Shown: positions 1-7,682 of the stretch, piece after piece
Numbering within the stretch: the stretch's first letter is position 1
How the letters are laid out: each line of letters opens with the position of its first letter
Assembly: GCA_035291605.1 (NCBI GenBank)
Contig: DATDRS010000038.1
Span: 1 to 34,293, forward strand
Reading direction: 5' to 3'
Length of the DNA stretch: 34,293 bases
DNA from: DATDRS01 sp035291605
GTDB taxonomy: Bacteria > Chloroflexota > Anaerolineae > Anaerolineales > UBA6663
Made by a program: the position numbers and the translations under genes
Notes under the pieces: model-generated
What the model saw: only the letters and a program-made list of their open reading frames with translations
The model's database searches: none
What the model was told of the DNA's origin: nothing

Positions 1-1934
1 TCGTGCCCGCCGTTGACGTAGAGCAGAAGCCCGGTTTCCGGGTTCAACACCCCGACGAATAGCGTGGCAAACATGTTCGCGCGGCTGTGGTGAATGGCGA
101 TGTAGTTGTTCGTCAGATTAACGATGTTGAGCAGCGCGGTCCGGTCGCTGACGATGCCCCAGTCGGTCTGTGTCCCGTCGGCCCCGACGTCGTCCAGCAG
201 GGCCTTCCAGCTCAGCGAATACAGTTGGGTGGCATAGGCGCGAATGAGACTGCGGAACAAGCCCATGAACAACGCCGCGCCCACGCCTTTGTCGCACACG
301 TCGGCGACGACGAGGCAGATTTTCTGGCTATGGCCGAGCTGGAAGGCGTCGTAGAAGTCTCCGGCGACCTGGCGAGCAGGGTGGAACCCCGCCGCGATCT
401 CCCACCCTGGCGCGGTGGGCAAGGCTTCCGGCAAGAAGCCCGCCTGAATCTGCCGTCCGATTTCCAGTTCGTGCTCGGCCGCCTGTTTCGCCTTTTGCAG
501 GGCCTCCTCGGCTCGCTTGCGGTCGGTAATGTCGCGCCCGATGCCGCGGAAGCCGACCGGGTTGCCCGCCTCGTCACGGATCAGCGTGATGGAAGTCTCG
601 GCCTGGCTGATGGTGCTGTCTTTGAGTTGGAGCCAGAACTCCACGCCCTTGTAGGGCTGGCCGGTGCGGTAGACGGTGTTGAAGATTTCGTAGGCGGTGC
701 GGATGTATTTGCGGTCGGTGAAGTGGCGGAAGTGGCGGCCCTGCACTTCCTCCACGCGATTGTAGCCGATGCCGCGCACAAAGGCCGCGTTGACGAGCGT
801 CAGGTTGCCCTCGAGGTCGGCTTCGAAATACGGGTCCTCGAGGCTGGCGATGATGCTCCGATATTGGCTCTCGCTCTGGCGTAGCGTCTCTTCGGCCTGC
901 TTGCGGTCGGTGATGTCGTGCAACAGCACCAACCGGCTGGTGATCTGACCGTCGCGCTCGGCGACCGAGGTGCGCACGTCGAAATAGCGCCGGTCCGCGC
1001 CCTCGCCGAGCATGATTTCCAGGGGGGCGGTGAGGGTTGTGCCGCCGCCATAGAACTCGGCAAGTTGGGGCCACGCGGCCAGCGCTTCGCGCGCGGGCCG
1101 CCCGATGACTTGCGAGGCCGCGAGGCCAAGCGCCTGCTCCGCGGCCGCGTTCAAGTCGAGAACGCGGTTCTGCGCGTCGAGCACCAGCACCGCATCGCCG
1201 ATGCTTTGCATCACCGCATCGCGTGTCACGGGGGTGACGTCGAACATGCGGTAGCGGTAGAACCCGGCGGCGAGCGTAATGCCGGTGAGGGTGAAGGCAA
1301 ACGGTGTCAGGTCGAGATCGGGGAACGGGCTGAGGCCGGTGATGCTCACGAAGTTGGCAGCGAGCGGCGTCACGGCGGCGACGACGACGGCCCCGATCTG
1401 GGCGCGGTACAGGCCAGGGGTCTGCATGAACGCCTGCGCGAAGAACAGGAGGCCGCCGCCCAACAGCAGGTAATCGTAGAGAGTGTGTACCCAGAACCAC
1501 GGGCCGAACTCAAACCGCAGCGCCGCGTAATCGTTGAGGACAAGCCGGAGGTTGCGGAAGAACAACTCGTGGAACTCGTTCGTCCACAAGGCCGCCAGTG
1601 AAACGAGGGGGATGATGGAGAGCAATGCCAGCATACGGAGCGTCTGAGGCTTCTTCAGCTTGCCCACGTATTGCAAGGCGAAGATGAGGAACCCTACCGA
1701 GATGACCTCGGTACCGAGGAAACGCAGGCGCAGCCAGAAAAACTGGCCGGCGAAACTGGCGCTCGCCCACTGCATGGCGCTACACAGCGACCACTCGGCC
1801 ACGCCCGCCATCACGCCCAGCAGGGCCGCGGCGCCCGGCGCGGAGCGGCGGCTGACCAGCAGAGTAGTGAACACCGCCGAGATCAGCGCCGAGAGCAGGA
1901 GCGGAACGATGTACGGGCTGGCTTGCTGAGGCAT
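1..1934 (-). CDS. 7TM-PAS-PAS-SpoIIE (PP2C-type) serine phosphatase, 3' end beyond the window
   Basis: The minus frame is open from the ATG at 1934 to the window edge, giving about 644 residues of an incomplete protein. Residues 1-230 are strongly hydrophobic and fit the N-terminal 7TM sensor module of histidine kinases. Two PAS domains follow (about 228-340 and 350-470), each ending in a DITDRK linker. A SpoIIE/RsbU phosphatase domain starts near 478 (EIGRQIQAGFLPEALP, then AGDFYDAF, VVADVCDKGVGAALFM) and reaches the NGGH motif at the edge. The family dephosphorylates anti-anti-sigma (STAS) proteins in partner-switching. The start codon shares one base with the stop of the patatin gene (TGATG), so translation is probably coupled. 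The STAS substrate is plausibly the RsbW-RsbV fusion two genes upstream. Nothing can be said about its C-terminus. Confidence 0.9.
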   Translation of the reverse strand, partial: MPQQASPYIVPLLLSALISAVFTTLLVSRRSAPGAAALLGVMAGVAEWSLCSAMQWASASFAGQFFWLRLRFLGTEVISVGFLIFALQYVGKLKKPQTLRMLALLSIIPLVSLAALWTNEFHELFFRNLRLVLNDYAALRFEFGPWFWVHTLYDYLLLGGGLLFFAQAFMQTPGLYRAQIGAVVVAAVTPLAANFVSITGLSPFPDLDLTPFAFTLTGITLAAGFYRYRMFDVTPVTRDAVMQSIGDAVLVLDAQNRVLDLNAAAEQALGLAASQVIGRPAREALAAWPQLAEFYGGGTTLTAPLEIMLGEGADRRYFDVRTSVAERDGQITSRLVLLHDITDRKQAEETLRQSESQYRSIIASLEDPYFEADLEGNLTLVNAAFVRGIGYNRVEEVQGRHFRHFTDRKYIRTAYEIFNTVYRTGQPYKGVEFWLQLKDSTISQAETSITLIRDEAGNPVGFRGIGRDITDRKRAEEALQKAKQAAEHELEIGRQIQAGFLPEALPTAPGWEIAAGFHPARQVAGDFYDAFQLGHSQKICLVVADVCDKGVGAALFMGLFRSLIRAYATQLYSLSWKALLDDVGADGTQTDWGIVSDRTALLNIVNLTNNYIAIHHSRANMFATLFVGVLNPETGLLLYVNGGH

Positions 1935-2791
1935 CACGGTTTAGTGCTGGCGAGCAGGCGGCGCAGATAGGGCAATTGGGTTTCGGCCGCCTGCTGGCCT
2001 TTTTCAATCAAATAGGGAATCTGGTGCGCGTCGCCCAAATCAATCCGGCGCTCCAGTTCGGGAATAATGGGTACGATCTCCGCATGGTGAGCCAGATTAT
2101 AGAAGGCATAGGTGGACTTGAGCAGGTTGTTGATCATGATGCTGGTGGTCTGGCTCACCAGATGGGTCAGCGAGCCGTAGTGGCTGGTGTAGGGGCTTTC
2201 GAAACCCATGGCGATGATGATGTCGCACTGCTCGCGGATGGCCACGCTCACCGGCAGGGGGTCGGCGGCCCCGCCGTCAATGAGGAGCCTGCCGCCCACT
2301 TCCCAGGGGCGGAACAAAATCGGGATGGCAATACTGGCGCGGATAGCATCTACAAGGCGGCCCTTATTCAGCAGCACGCGCTCGCCGGTCTGCATGTCGG
2401 CGGCGGCGAGGTAAAGCGGGAATTGGGTGTCGGCGAAAGTCTTGTCCCCGAAGGCTTCGTGCAGGCCGGCCATGATCGGGCGGTCGTCCACTAACCCAAA
2501 GCGCTGATTGAACCCGAACAGCCGGGGCAGGGCCGCGCGGAGGAGCGAGGGGTAATAGAGCTTGCCGGTGATGCCTCGCGCCCAGAGCCTCAGCGTCATC
2601 TGCTCCATCGCGCCAGCGTCGTAGCCGAGCGCTATGAACGCGCTGAAGATGCTTCCACCGCTACACCCGACGACCATGTCTACACGGATGCCCTCGCGCT
2701 GGAGCACACGCCACAGTCCGATGGCGGCGGAGCATTTCACGCTGCCCGAGCCGATGACGAGGCCCACGCGCTGTGGATGAGTGTCGGTCAT
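1934..2791 (-). CDS. Patatin-like phospholipase
   Basis: This 285-residue patatin-family acyl hydrolase probably cleaves acyl chains from membrane phospholipids or other lipids. The glycine-rich oxyanion segment is GSGSVKCSAAIGLW, with Lys where Arg is common. The nucleophile elbow is GCSGG (Ser44) and the catalytic Asp lies in IDGG (Asp172), so the Ser-Asp dyad is intact. I chose the ATG at 2791 because it leaves a 25-base gap to the upstream gene and starts just before the conserved strand; an in-frame ATG at 2827 would overlap that gene. No signal peptide or membrane segment is seen, so the protein is likely cytoplasmic or peripheral. The gene lies in an operon with an acyl-CoA synthetase that could activate the released fatty acids, and it ends in a one-base overlap with the SpoIIE phosphatase gene. 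Confidence 0.9.
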   Translation of the reverse strand: MTDTHPQRVGLVIGSGSVKCSAAIGLWRVLQREGIRVDMVVGCSGGSIFSAFIALGYDAGAMEQMTLRLWARGITGKLYYPSLLRAALPRLFGFNQRFGLVDDRPIMAGLHEAFGDKTFADTQFPLYLAAADMQTGERVLLNKGRLVDAIRASIAIPILFRPWEVGGRLLIDGGAADPLPVSVAIREQCDIIIAMGFESPYTSHYGSLTHLVSQTTSIMINNLLKSTYAFYNLAHHAEIVPIIPELERRIDLGDAHQIPYLIEKGQQAAETQLPYLRRLLASTKP

Positions 2792-2816
2792 CGCGCCTGT
2801 CTTCAGCCTGTCCGCT

Positions 2817-3602
2817 TCAGCCGCCAAAGCTCGCGATTGCCGCCGCTGCGTCGGGAAAGAACTTGAGGATGCTTGTGAAACCGCTGAGTTCCAACACCTT
2901 TCTCACGTTTTCCTGCACGCCCGCCAGCCGCAGGTCGCCGCCCTGCGCGCGCGCCTCCTTGAGCGTGCCAAGCAAGGCGCGCAGGCCCGCGCTGCTGGTG
3001 TAATCCACTTGGCTGAAATCGGCTACCAGCCGGATGTGCCCCTCGGCGATGATTTTGCTGAGTGCTTCGGTGAGGTGCGGCGCGGTCAGCGCATCCACGC
3101 TGCCCGCGATGGCGGCCACCATCACGGGGTCGCGATGGTCGAACGAGATCTCCATGCCATCTCTCCTATGGTGCTGATCGTCGGCGTTGAGCCGCTTGGT
3201 CAGGGTCAGAAAGTTCCCGGCTTGAGCGTCAGAAGTGTACTTGATCTCGTCGGCCACCTGCTGGATGAGATGCCACCCCAGCCCGCCCATGCGGCGCTCC
3301 TGCCAGTCGGCCTGCAAATCGGGTGTGGGTACGGCCTCAGGCGCGAACGACTGCCCGAAGTCGTTGATGGCCACGGTCACCTGTTGGGGAGTGCCCGAGA
3401 TGGTCAAGTTGATCGGCCCCGGCTCGCGGCCCGTGTAGCCGTGCAGGATGATATTCGCGCAGGCCTCATCCGCCGCGAGCTTGAGCGCGAAGCAGATCGC
3501 ATCATCCGCGCCGATCTTGCGGCAGGACTCAGCGACGAACTCGCGCAAGGCGGGCAGGTTCTCCAGTTTCGCGGTGTGGCGGGTCTCGAATCTCTGCGTC
3601 AT
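2817..3602 (-). CDS. RsbW-like anti-sigma kinase fused to an RsbV-like STAS domain
   Basis: One 261-residue frame joins two partner-switching modules that are normally separate proteins. Residues 1-137 are a GHKL/HATPase_c domain of the RsbW/SpoIIAB type: N-box DEACANIILHGY (Glu46, Asn50), the DFG motif at Asp81, and the glycine-rich GGLGWHLI near 106-113. Residues 150-261 are a STAS domain with the phospho-acceptor region YTSSAGLRALL; Ser204 aligns with the phosphorylated serine of RsbV. In the family, the kinase phosphorylates the STAS serine and a SpoIIE phosphatase reverses this, which controls release of a sigma factor or other target. A phosphatase of that type is encoded two genes downstream. 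A good Shine-Dalgarno and ATG lie exactly at the domain boundary (see separate entry). No sigma factor gene is visible. Confidence 0.9.
   Translation of the reverse strand: MTQRFETRHTAKLENLPALREFVAESCRKIGADDAICFALKLAADEACANIILHGYTGREPGPINLTISGTPQQVTVAINDFGQSFAPEAVPTPDLQADWQERRMGGLGWHLIQQVADEIKYTSDAQAGNFLTLTKRLNADDQHHRRDGMEISFDHRDPVMVAAIAGSVDALTAPHLTEALSKIIAEGHIRLVADFSQVDYTSSAGLRALLGTLKEARAQGGDLRLAGVQENVRKVLELSGFTSILKFFPDAAAAIASFGG
3153..3167 (-). promoter_or_regulatory. Internal ribosome binding site and ATG at the RsbW/STAS boundary
   Basis: On the minus strand AGGAGAG (3167-3161) lies 7 bases from the end of its AGGAG core to an in-frame ATG at 3155-3153 (Met150 of the fusion). This is a better ribosome binding site than that of most genes here. 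It would start translation just before the STAS domain, giving a free protein of about 112 residues. It may be a functional internal start or a relic of formerly separate genes. Confidence 0.55.
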
Positions 3603-3617
3603 GCTGGGGCGCCTGGC

Positions 3618-6116
3618 CTAGGTGCGTGCCTTGTCCGCCACCACATCCTCGTAACGCCTCACCACCTCACGCCGCAGAATCTTGCCGATGAACGTGCGCG
3701 GGAAGTCATCCACGAAAATCACCAGCCGGGGCACGAGTTCGGGCGGGAGGCGACGTTTGCAATAGGCGATGAGCGAGTCGGCACTGGGCCGATTCTTTTG
3801 CGCAATCACAAACGCGATCGGCTGATTGGCAACGGCGATCACCGCCGCCTCTTTCACCTGCGGGATCTCGAACAACACCTCTTCCACGTCGCGCGGGAAA
3901 GCCGGCCAGCCAGGTTTGTCGGGATACCACATGTCGGCCTTGCGCGAGACAATATAAAAGTAGCCGTCTTCGTCCATGCGCGCCACATCGCCGGTGAGGA
4001 GCCAGCCGTTATGCGTTCGCCAGGCGGGGGTGGTCTGGGGCGCTCCTGGACCTTCACCCCAGTAGCCAAGCATCACCTGTGGGCCGCGAATGACGAGTTC
4101 GCCGATCTGGCCTGGCGGCAGGTCTTTGCCGCTGGCGAGGTCAATGATCTTGGCCTCGGTGGAAGGCAGAGGGATGCCGATGGACCCAACCTTGCGGCGC
4201 TGGACGAACGGATTGCCATGCGTGACGGCGGTTGCCTCGGTGAGGCCGTAGCCCTCGATGAGCCGCCCGCGCGTGAGTTTCTCGAAGGCCTCCTGCACCT
4301 CCACGGGCAGGGATGAGCCGCCGGAGATGCAGGCTTTGATGGAACTGATCCCGAAGCGCCGCACGCCGGGATAGTTATTAATGGCGATGTACATGTTAGG
4401 CACGCCGGGGAAGATGGTCGGCCTGTAACGCTGGATGGTCTTTAAGACTGTTTCCGTCTCGAACAGCGGCACGATCACCATCGTCGCCGCAAGCGCCACC
4501 GGCACGTTCATCGCCGCCGTCATCCCGTAGACATGGGAGAACGGCACCACCGAGAGGAATACCTCACGACCCTCCTGGAGTTGCGGCAGCCAGTGGCGCG
4601 TCTGGAGCACATTGGCGATCAGATTGAAGTGCGAGAGCATCACGCCTTTAGGCTGCGCTGTCGTGCCGGAGGTGTACTGGATGAGCGCGAGGTCGCTGGG
4701 TCTCACCTCCACCTCTGGCGCATGCGGGCCGTATTTGTACAGTTCGTTGGAGAGCAAATACATCCCGCGCTCCAGCGGGAAGGGCAGGCGGTGGCCCTCT
4801 TTGGCCTCTCGCGTCAACGTGAATAACAACCGTTTCGGCCCCGGCAGGTAATCTTTGACGTTGGTGAAAATAATGTGCTCGAGATTAGTCTGGGCTTTGA
4901 CCGTCCGCGCGGTCTCTCCGAGGCGAGTTAGAGTGACCAGAACCTTAGCGCCAGCATCGCGAACCTGCCGGGCTAGTTCGCCTGGCTCGGAGAGCGGGGT
5001 GGTGAACACGACCACGGCCCCGGCCTTGAGCACGCCGAAGTAAGCGATGACCGCCTGCGGCAGGTTGGGGAGCAGAATCAAGACTCTATCCCCCATCTTG
5101 ACGCCTAGGGCCCGGAGCATATTCGCGAACCGTGATGACTCGCGGTTGAGACGGCGGTAGGTGAGGCGGTTGCCCTCGAAGATGATCGCGGTTTTGAGTG
5201 GGAAGCGGCGCGCTGCCGAGCGCAAGAGGCGGTGCATGGGCGCAGGTGGAATGCCGATGGTGTGGGGCACACCCTCGTCGTAGTGCGCGAGCCACGGGCG
5301 CGCCTTCCGCATCCGGCTGCGGTCATCTTCTTCGGCGGCGCGGCGTCCCTTCGTTCCGGCGACGAATCGCTCAATTGCGCGGTTGACCGCGTCCCGCCGT
5401 TCGAGCATGACCATGTGGGCGCTCGCCCCCACGTCCACATCCTCCGCGTTTGGGATGGCGCGGGCGACCTCGGCGAAATATTTGGGCGGGAACACCCAGT
5501 CGTTGTGCCCCCGGATGACGAGCGTGGGCGGGATAAGGTCGCGGAACATGCTCCAGCCGATCCACTGGCTGACGGCGTTGCGGTGCATAGCTTTCATGAC
5601 AGTCGGCGTGGGTGAAAACCAGCGCTTGAGATAGATCGCGTGGGCAAAGTTCAGCAGGGGCGTGGGCAGGGCGAGCGCAAACCGGCTGGAGAGGGCAATG
5701 CGATATTCACCTGCGGAGGCGACGAGCACCAGTTTTTCCACGCGCTCCGGGTGCGTGACGGCATACTGGGTCACGATGGCCCCGCCGAATGAATGGCCGA
5801 GCAGCACAAACTTCCCGGTTACCCCCAGCACGTCGAGCGCTGCGTCAATGTCGGCCACGTGCTGCTCGACCGTGTAATCCCAGTCCTCCGGCTTGTCCGA
5901 CAGCCCGTGCCCGCGCAGGTCGAGGGCGATCACCCGCGAGTCGTCGGAGAATCGGCGCAGTTGGTAGATCCACTGCGCGGCGTTGCCGCCGTAGCCGTGG
6001 ATGAAGACCATCGTCCGGGCGGGATGGTCAGGCGAAATGTCAATCGCGCTCAGGCGCACGAGCGGCTGAGCGGAGATGCGCACTTCGCGGCGGTAGAGTT
6101 CAATATCTACTTCCAT
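3618..6116 (-). CDS. Alpha/beta hydrolase fused to long-chain acyl-CoA synthetase (AMP-binding)
   Basis: This 832-residue protein has two enzyme domains. Residues 1-255 are an alpha/beta hydrolase: HGYGGN oxyanion region, DLRGHG, nucleophile elbow GHSFGG (Ser109), an acid in the RGHNDW segment and a histidine in ASAHMVM. From about residue 290 an ANL-superfamily adenylate-forming enzyme follows: YTSGTTAQPKG phosphate loop near 480, GYGLTEAT near 620, GDVARMDEDGY near 705, and a C-terminal FIGKILRREV with the catalytic Lys near 812. The likely reaction is activation of a fatty acid to acyl-CoA with ATP; the hydrolase could release the acid from an ester. It is first in the minus operon, 15 bases before the RsbW-RsbV gene. 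A TTGCCC/TATAAT promoter lies just upstream. The exact substrate cannot be read from sequence. Confidence 0.9.
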   Translation of the reverse strand: MEVDIELYRREVRISAQPLVRLSAIDISPDHPARTMVFIHGYGGNAAQWIYQLRRFSDDSRVIALDLRGHGLSDKPEDWDYTVEQHVADIDAALDVLGVTGKFVLLGHSFGGAIVTQYAVTHPERVEKLVLVASAGEYRIALSSRFALALPTPLLNFAHAIYLKRWFSPTPTVMKAMHRNAVSQWIGWSMFRDLIPPTLVIRGHNDWVFPPKYFAEVARAIPNAEDVDVGASAHMVMLERRDAVNRAIERFVAGTKGRRAAEEDDRSRMRKARPWLAHYDEGVPHTIGIPPAPMHRLLRSAARRFPLKTAIIFEGNRLTYRRLNRESSRFANMLRALGVKMGDRVLILLPNLPQAVIAYFGVLKAGAVVVFTTPLSEPGELARQVRDAGAKVLVTLTRLGETARTVKAQTNLEHIIFTNVKDYLPGPKRLLFTLTREAKEGHRLPFPLERGMYLLSNELYKYGPHAPEVEVRPSDLALIQYTSGTTAQPKGVMLSHFNLIANVLQTRHWLPQLQEGREVFLSVVPFSHVYGMTAAMNVPVALAATMVIVPLFETETVLKTIQRYRPTIFPGVPNMYIAINNYPGVRRFGISSIKACISGGSSLPVEVQEAFEKLTRGRLIEGYGLTEATAVTHGNPFVQRRKVGSIGIPLPSTEAKIIDLASGKDLPPGQIGELVIRGPQVMLGYWGEGPGAPQTTPAWRTHNGWLLTGDVARMDEDGYFYIVSRKADMWYPDKPGWPAFPRDVEEVLFEIPQVKEAAVIAVANQPIAFVIAQKNRPSADSLIAYCKRRLPPELVPRLVIFVDDFPRTFIGKILRREVVRRYEDVVADKART

Positions 6117-6141
6117 TGTAGTTCAAAATGAAGTGGCGCAG

Positions 6142-6171
6142 ATTATAGGCCCGGCTTCCCGAAAAGGGCAA
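6142..6171 (-). promoter_or_regulatory. Candidate sigma70-type promoter of the lipid/partner-switch operon
   Basis: Reading the minus strand, TTGCCC (6171-6166), an 18-base spacer and TATAAT (6147-6142) precede the ATG at 6116 by 25 bases. The -10 overlaps the stop codon of the lipid kinase gene, so the operon can be transcribed separately from that gene. It was found by eye only. Confidence 0.5.
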
Positions 6172-6559
6172 TCACCTTCGCCCACAGCGGCGGGCCGAGG
6201 ATGAGCAGGCCCACGACCACGGCGGTCATCGCGCCGACGAGCACGGCCGCGGCCGCCACGTCTTTGCCCACTTTCGCCAGCGGGTGCAGGTCGGGCGAGG
6301 CCAGGTTCACCACGGCCTCGAGGGCGGTGTTCACAAATTCCGCCATCCACACCAACCCGACGGCGAGGAAAATAATCGCCCACTCCACAGGGTTCAGGCC
6401 CAGCCAGAGGCTCAGGGCAAAGACCGCCGCCGAGGCCAGCGCGTGGATCCAGGCGTTGCGCTGGGTGCGGATCATGTGCCACCAGCCCGCGAAGGCGTGG
6501 CGGAAGGAGGCGAGGCGCGAAGTCGAGCGGCGTGCGGGAGAGAGAGACGTCTTAGTCAC
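6143..6559 (-). CDS. dgkA: Diacylglycerol/undecaprenol kinase, DgkA family
   Basis: This 138-residue integral membrane lipid kinase phosphorylates undecaprenol or diacylglycerol at the inner membrane, recycling the lipid carrier for cell wall synthesis. The family pattern is clear: SFRHAFAGWWHMIRTQRNAW at the N-terminus, three hydrophobic helices, and the signature EFVNTALEAVVN, which ends in Asn where the family normally has Asp. HPLAKVGKDVAAAAV follows, as in Gram-positive-type members. The frame is open much further upstream, but that part overlaps the divergent amidase gene and has no DgkA similarity. The GTG at 6559 is preferred because a TTGCGA/TATAGT promoter ends exactly 7 bases before it and the conserved N-terminus begins shortly after. 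The next gene on this strand starts 26 bases downstream. Confidence 0.88.
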   Translation of the reverse strand: MTKTSLSPARRSTSRLASFRHAFAGWWHMIRTQRNAWIHALASAAVFALSLWLGLNPVEWAIIFLAVGLVWMAEFVNTALEAVVNLASPDLHPLAKVGKDVAAAAVLVGAMTAVVVGLLILGPPLWAKVIALFGKPGL

Positions 6560-6566
6560 ATGTACC

Positions 6567-6595
6567 ACTATAACGCCGACGAGCGCGGGTCGCAA
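6567..6595 (-). promoter_or_regulatory. Promoter of the lipid kinase gene, leaderless type
   Basis: On the minus strand TTGCGA (6595-6590), a 17-base spacer and TATAGT (6572-6567) end 7 bases before the GTG at 6559. Transcription would therefore start at or next to the start codon. It is divergent from the amidase promoter; the two -35 boxes are 23 bases apart. Confidence 0.55.
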
Positions 6596-6618
6596 ATACT
6601 CTTGAGCAGTTCCCTCCG

Positions 6619-6646
6619 TTGACAAAAAACTCGCCCCGTGTACTAT
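6619..6646 (+). promoter_or_regulatory. Promoter of the amidase gene, leaderless type
   Basis: A perfect -35 TTGACA (6619-6624), a 16-base spacer and TACTAT (6641-6646) are followed after 7 bases by the ATG at 6654. There is no room for a Shine-Dalgarno, so the transcript should be leaderless. Confidence 0.65.
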
Positions 6647-6653
6647 ACCGCGC

Positions 6654-7463
6654 ATGCAATCACCGCCTCCCCCCCCGCGCCCGTCGGTGTGGGCAGCCCT
6701 GCCGCAGGCTCTGCGCCACGTCGCCGGCGTGGTGGTCGTGGGCATGGGGCTCGCCACCCTCTTCACGGCCTGGACCCCAGGCAGCCGCCTGTTCTCGCCG
6801 GACTTTGCCGCGAACATTGTGAACGCCCTCAATCTGACCCGCGTGGGTTCGGTGAGCGCGCCCACGCCTGCCGCCCCGACCGCGCCGCCGCGCCCGTTGC
6901 CGCGCATCGGCGTGGTGGCCGGACACAACGGCCCGCAGAACGACCCCGGCGCGGTGTGCCCCGATGGCCTGACCGAAGCAGGCGTCAACCGCGATCTTGC
7001 CACGCGCGTCCAGGCCGGGCTGGAGGCGAACGGTTTTCAGGTGGACCTGCTGGACGAATTCGACCCCCGCCTGGAGGGCTACCAGGCGCTGGCGCTGGTA
7101 TCCATCCACAATGACTCTTGCAATTACATCAATGAACAGGCCACCGGCTTCAAGGTCGCCCGCGCTATTGACAGCGGCGTCCCGGAGTCGGCTGACCGCC
7201 TCGTGGCCTGCCTGATTGACCGTTACGCGAAACAAACCGGCCTGCTATTCCACAAGCATAGCATCACCCTCGACATGACAGAGTATCACTCGTTCTACGA
7301 GATCAACGAAACCACCCCTGCCGTCATCATCGAGACTGGCTTTCTGAATCTCGACCGGAAGATTTTGACCGAAGAGCCGTACCGCGTGGCCCAGGGGGTA
7401 ATTGACGGCATCCTGTGTTACTTATTGAATCAGCCCCTCTCACCCACCCAGCCTGCTCCCTAA
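6654..7463 (+). CDS. N-acetylmuramoyl-L-alanine amidase (Amidase_3), membrane-anchored
   Basis: This 269-residue zinc amidase cleaves the bond between muramic acid and the stem peptide of peptidoglycan outside the membrane. One membrane segment (about 20-40) with a short N-terminal cytoplasmic tail anchors it. A Pro/Ala-rich linker (about 66-84) leads to the catalytic domain. The expected residues are present: His91 (VVAGHNGP), Glu108 (LTEAGVN), His152 (SIHND) and the general base Glu227 (IIETGFLN). Its promoter ends 7 bases before this ATG, which supports the start. It is divergent from the undecaprenol kinase gene and is followed by an L,D-transpeptidase gene, so cell wall turnover is the common theme. 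Confidence 0.92.
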   Translation: MQSPPPPPRPSVWAALPQALRHVAGVVVVGMGLATLFTAWTPGSRLFSPDFAANIVNALNLTRVGSVSAPTPAAPTAPPRPLPRIGVVAGHNGPQNDPGAVCPDGLTEAGVNRDLATRVQAGLEANGFQVDLLDEFDPRLEGYQALALVSIHNDSCNYINEQATGFKVARAIDSGVPESADRLVACLIDRYAKQTGLLFHKHSITLDMTEYHSFYEINETTPAVIIETGFLNLDRKILTEEPYRVAQGVIDGILCYLLNQPLSPTQPAP

Positions 7464-7521
7464 CTCCCCAGGCGCTTCGGCGTTCTGAACCCACGCCAGA
7501 AATCCCAGACGACCCGAGCTT

Positions 7522-7556
7522 CAGAGACCCGGTTTCTCAGAGAGACCGGGTTTCTG
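7522..7556. repeat. GC-rich hairpin, probably a dispersed palindromic repeat
   Basis: CAGAGACCCGGT (7522-7533) pairs with ACCGGGTTTCTG (7545-7556), 12 pairs including one G-U, around an 11-base loop. It lies 58 bases after the amidase stop. No T-run follows, so it is not a typical intrinsic terminator, but it could still end or stabilise the transcript. Short CCCGGTTTCT-type palindromes are often dispersed in such genomes; only one copy is visible here. Confidence 0.6.
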
Positions 7557-7682
7557 TCCATATCGTGATCGGGCCTCCAGAGGCTGGGCTTCTCAGCGCA
7601 TTTGGTAACTCTTGGCACTTGGTTGTATCCTTTAAGCGCTAGTTCGCCTGACTCGAGGTATCGTCTGTCGCCTATTCCTACG

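Noticed and set aside
574..1500. Minus-strand frame of 308 codons near the left edge
   Set aside because: It is out of frame with the 7TM-PAS-SpoIIE protein, whose frame is open across the whole region; its translation is Arg-rich low complexity.
2781..4316. Long plus-strand frame (511 codons) opposite the lipid operon
   Set aside because: It is antisense to three well-supported genes, has no recognisable domain and reflects GC-rich codon use.
6560..7003. Upstream extension of the lipid kinase frame
   Set aside because: It overlaps the divergent amidase gene and its promoter and has no similarity to the DgkA family.
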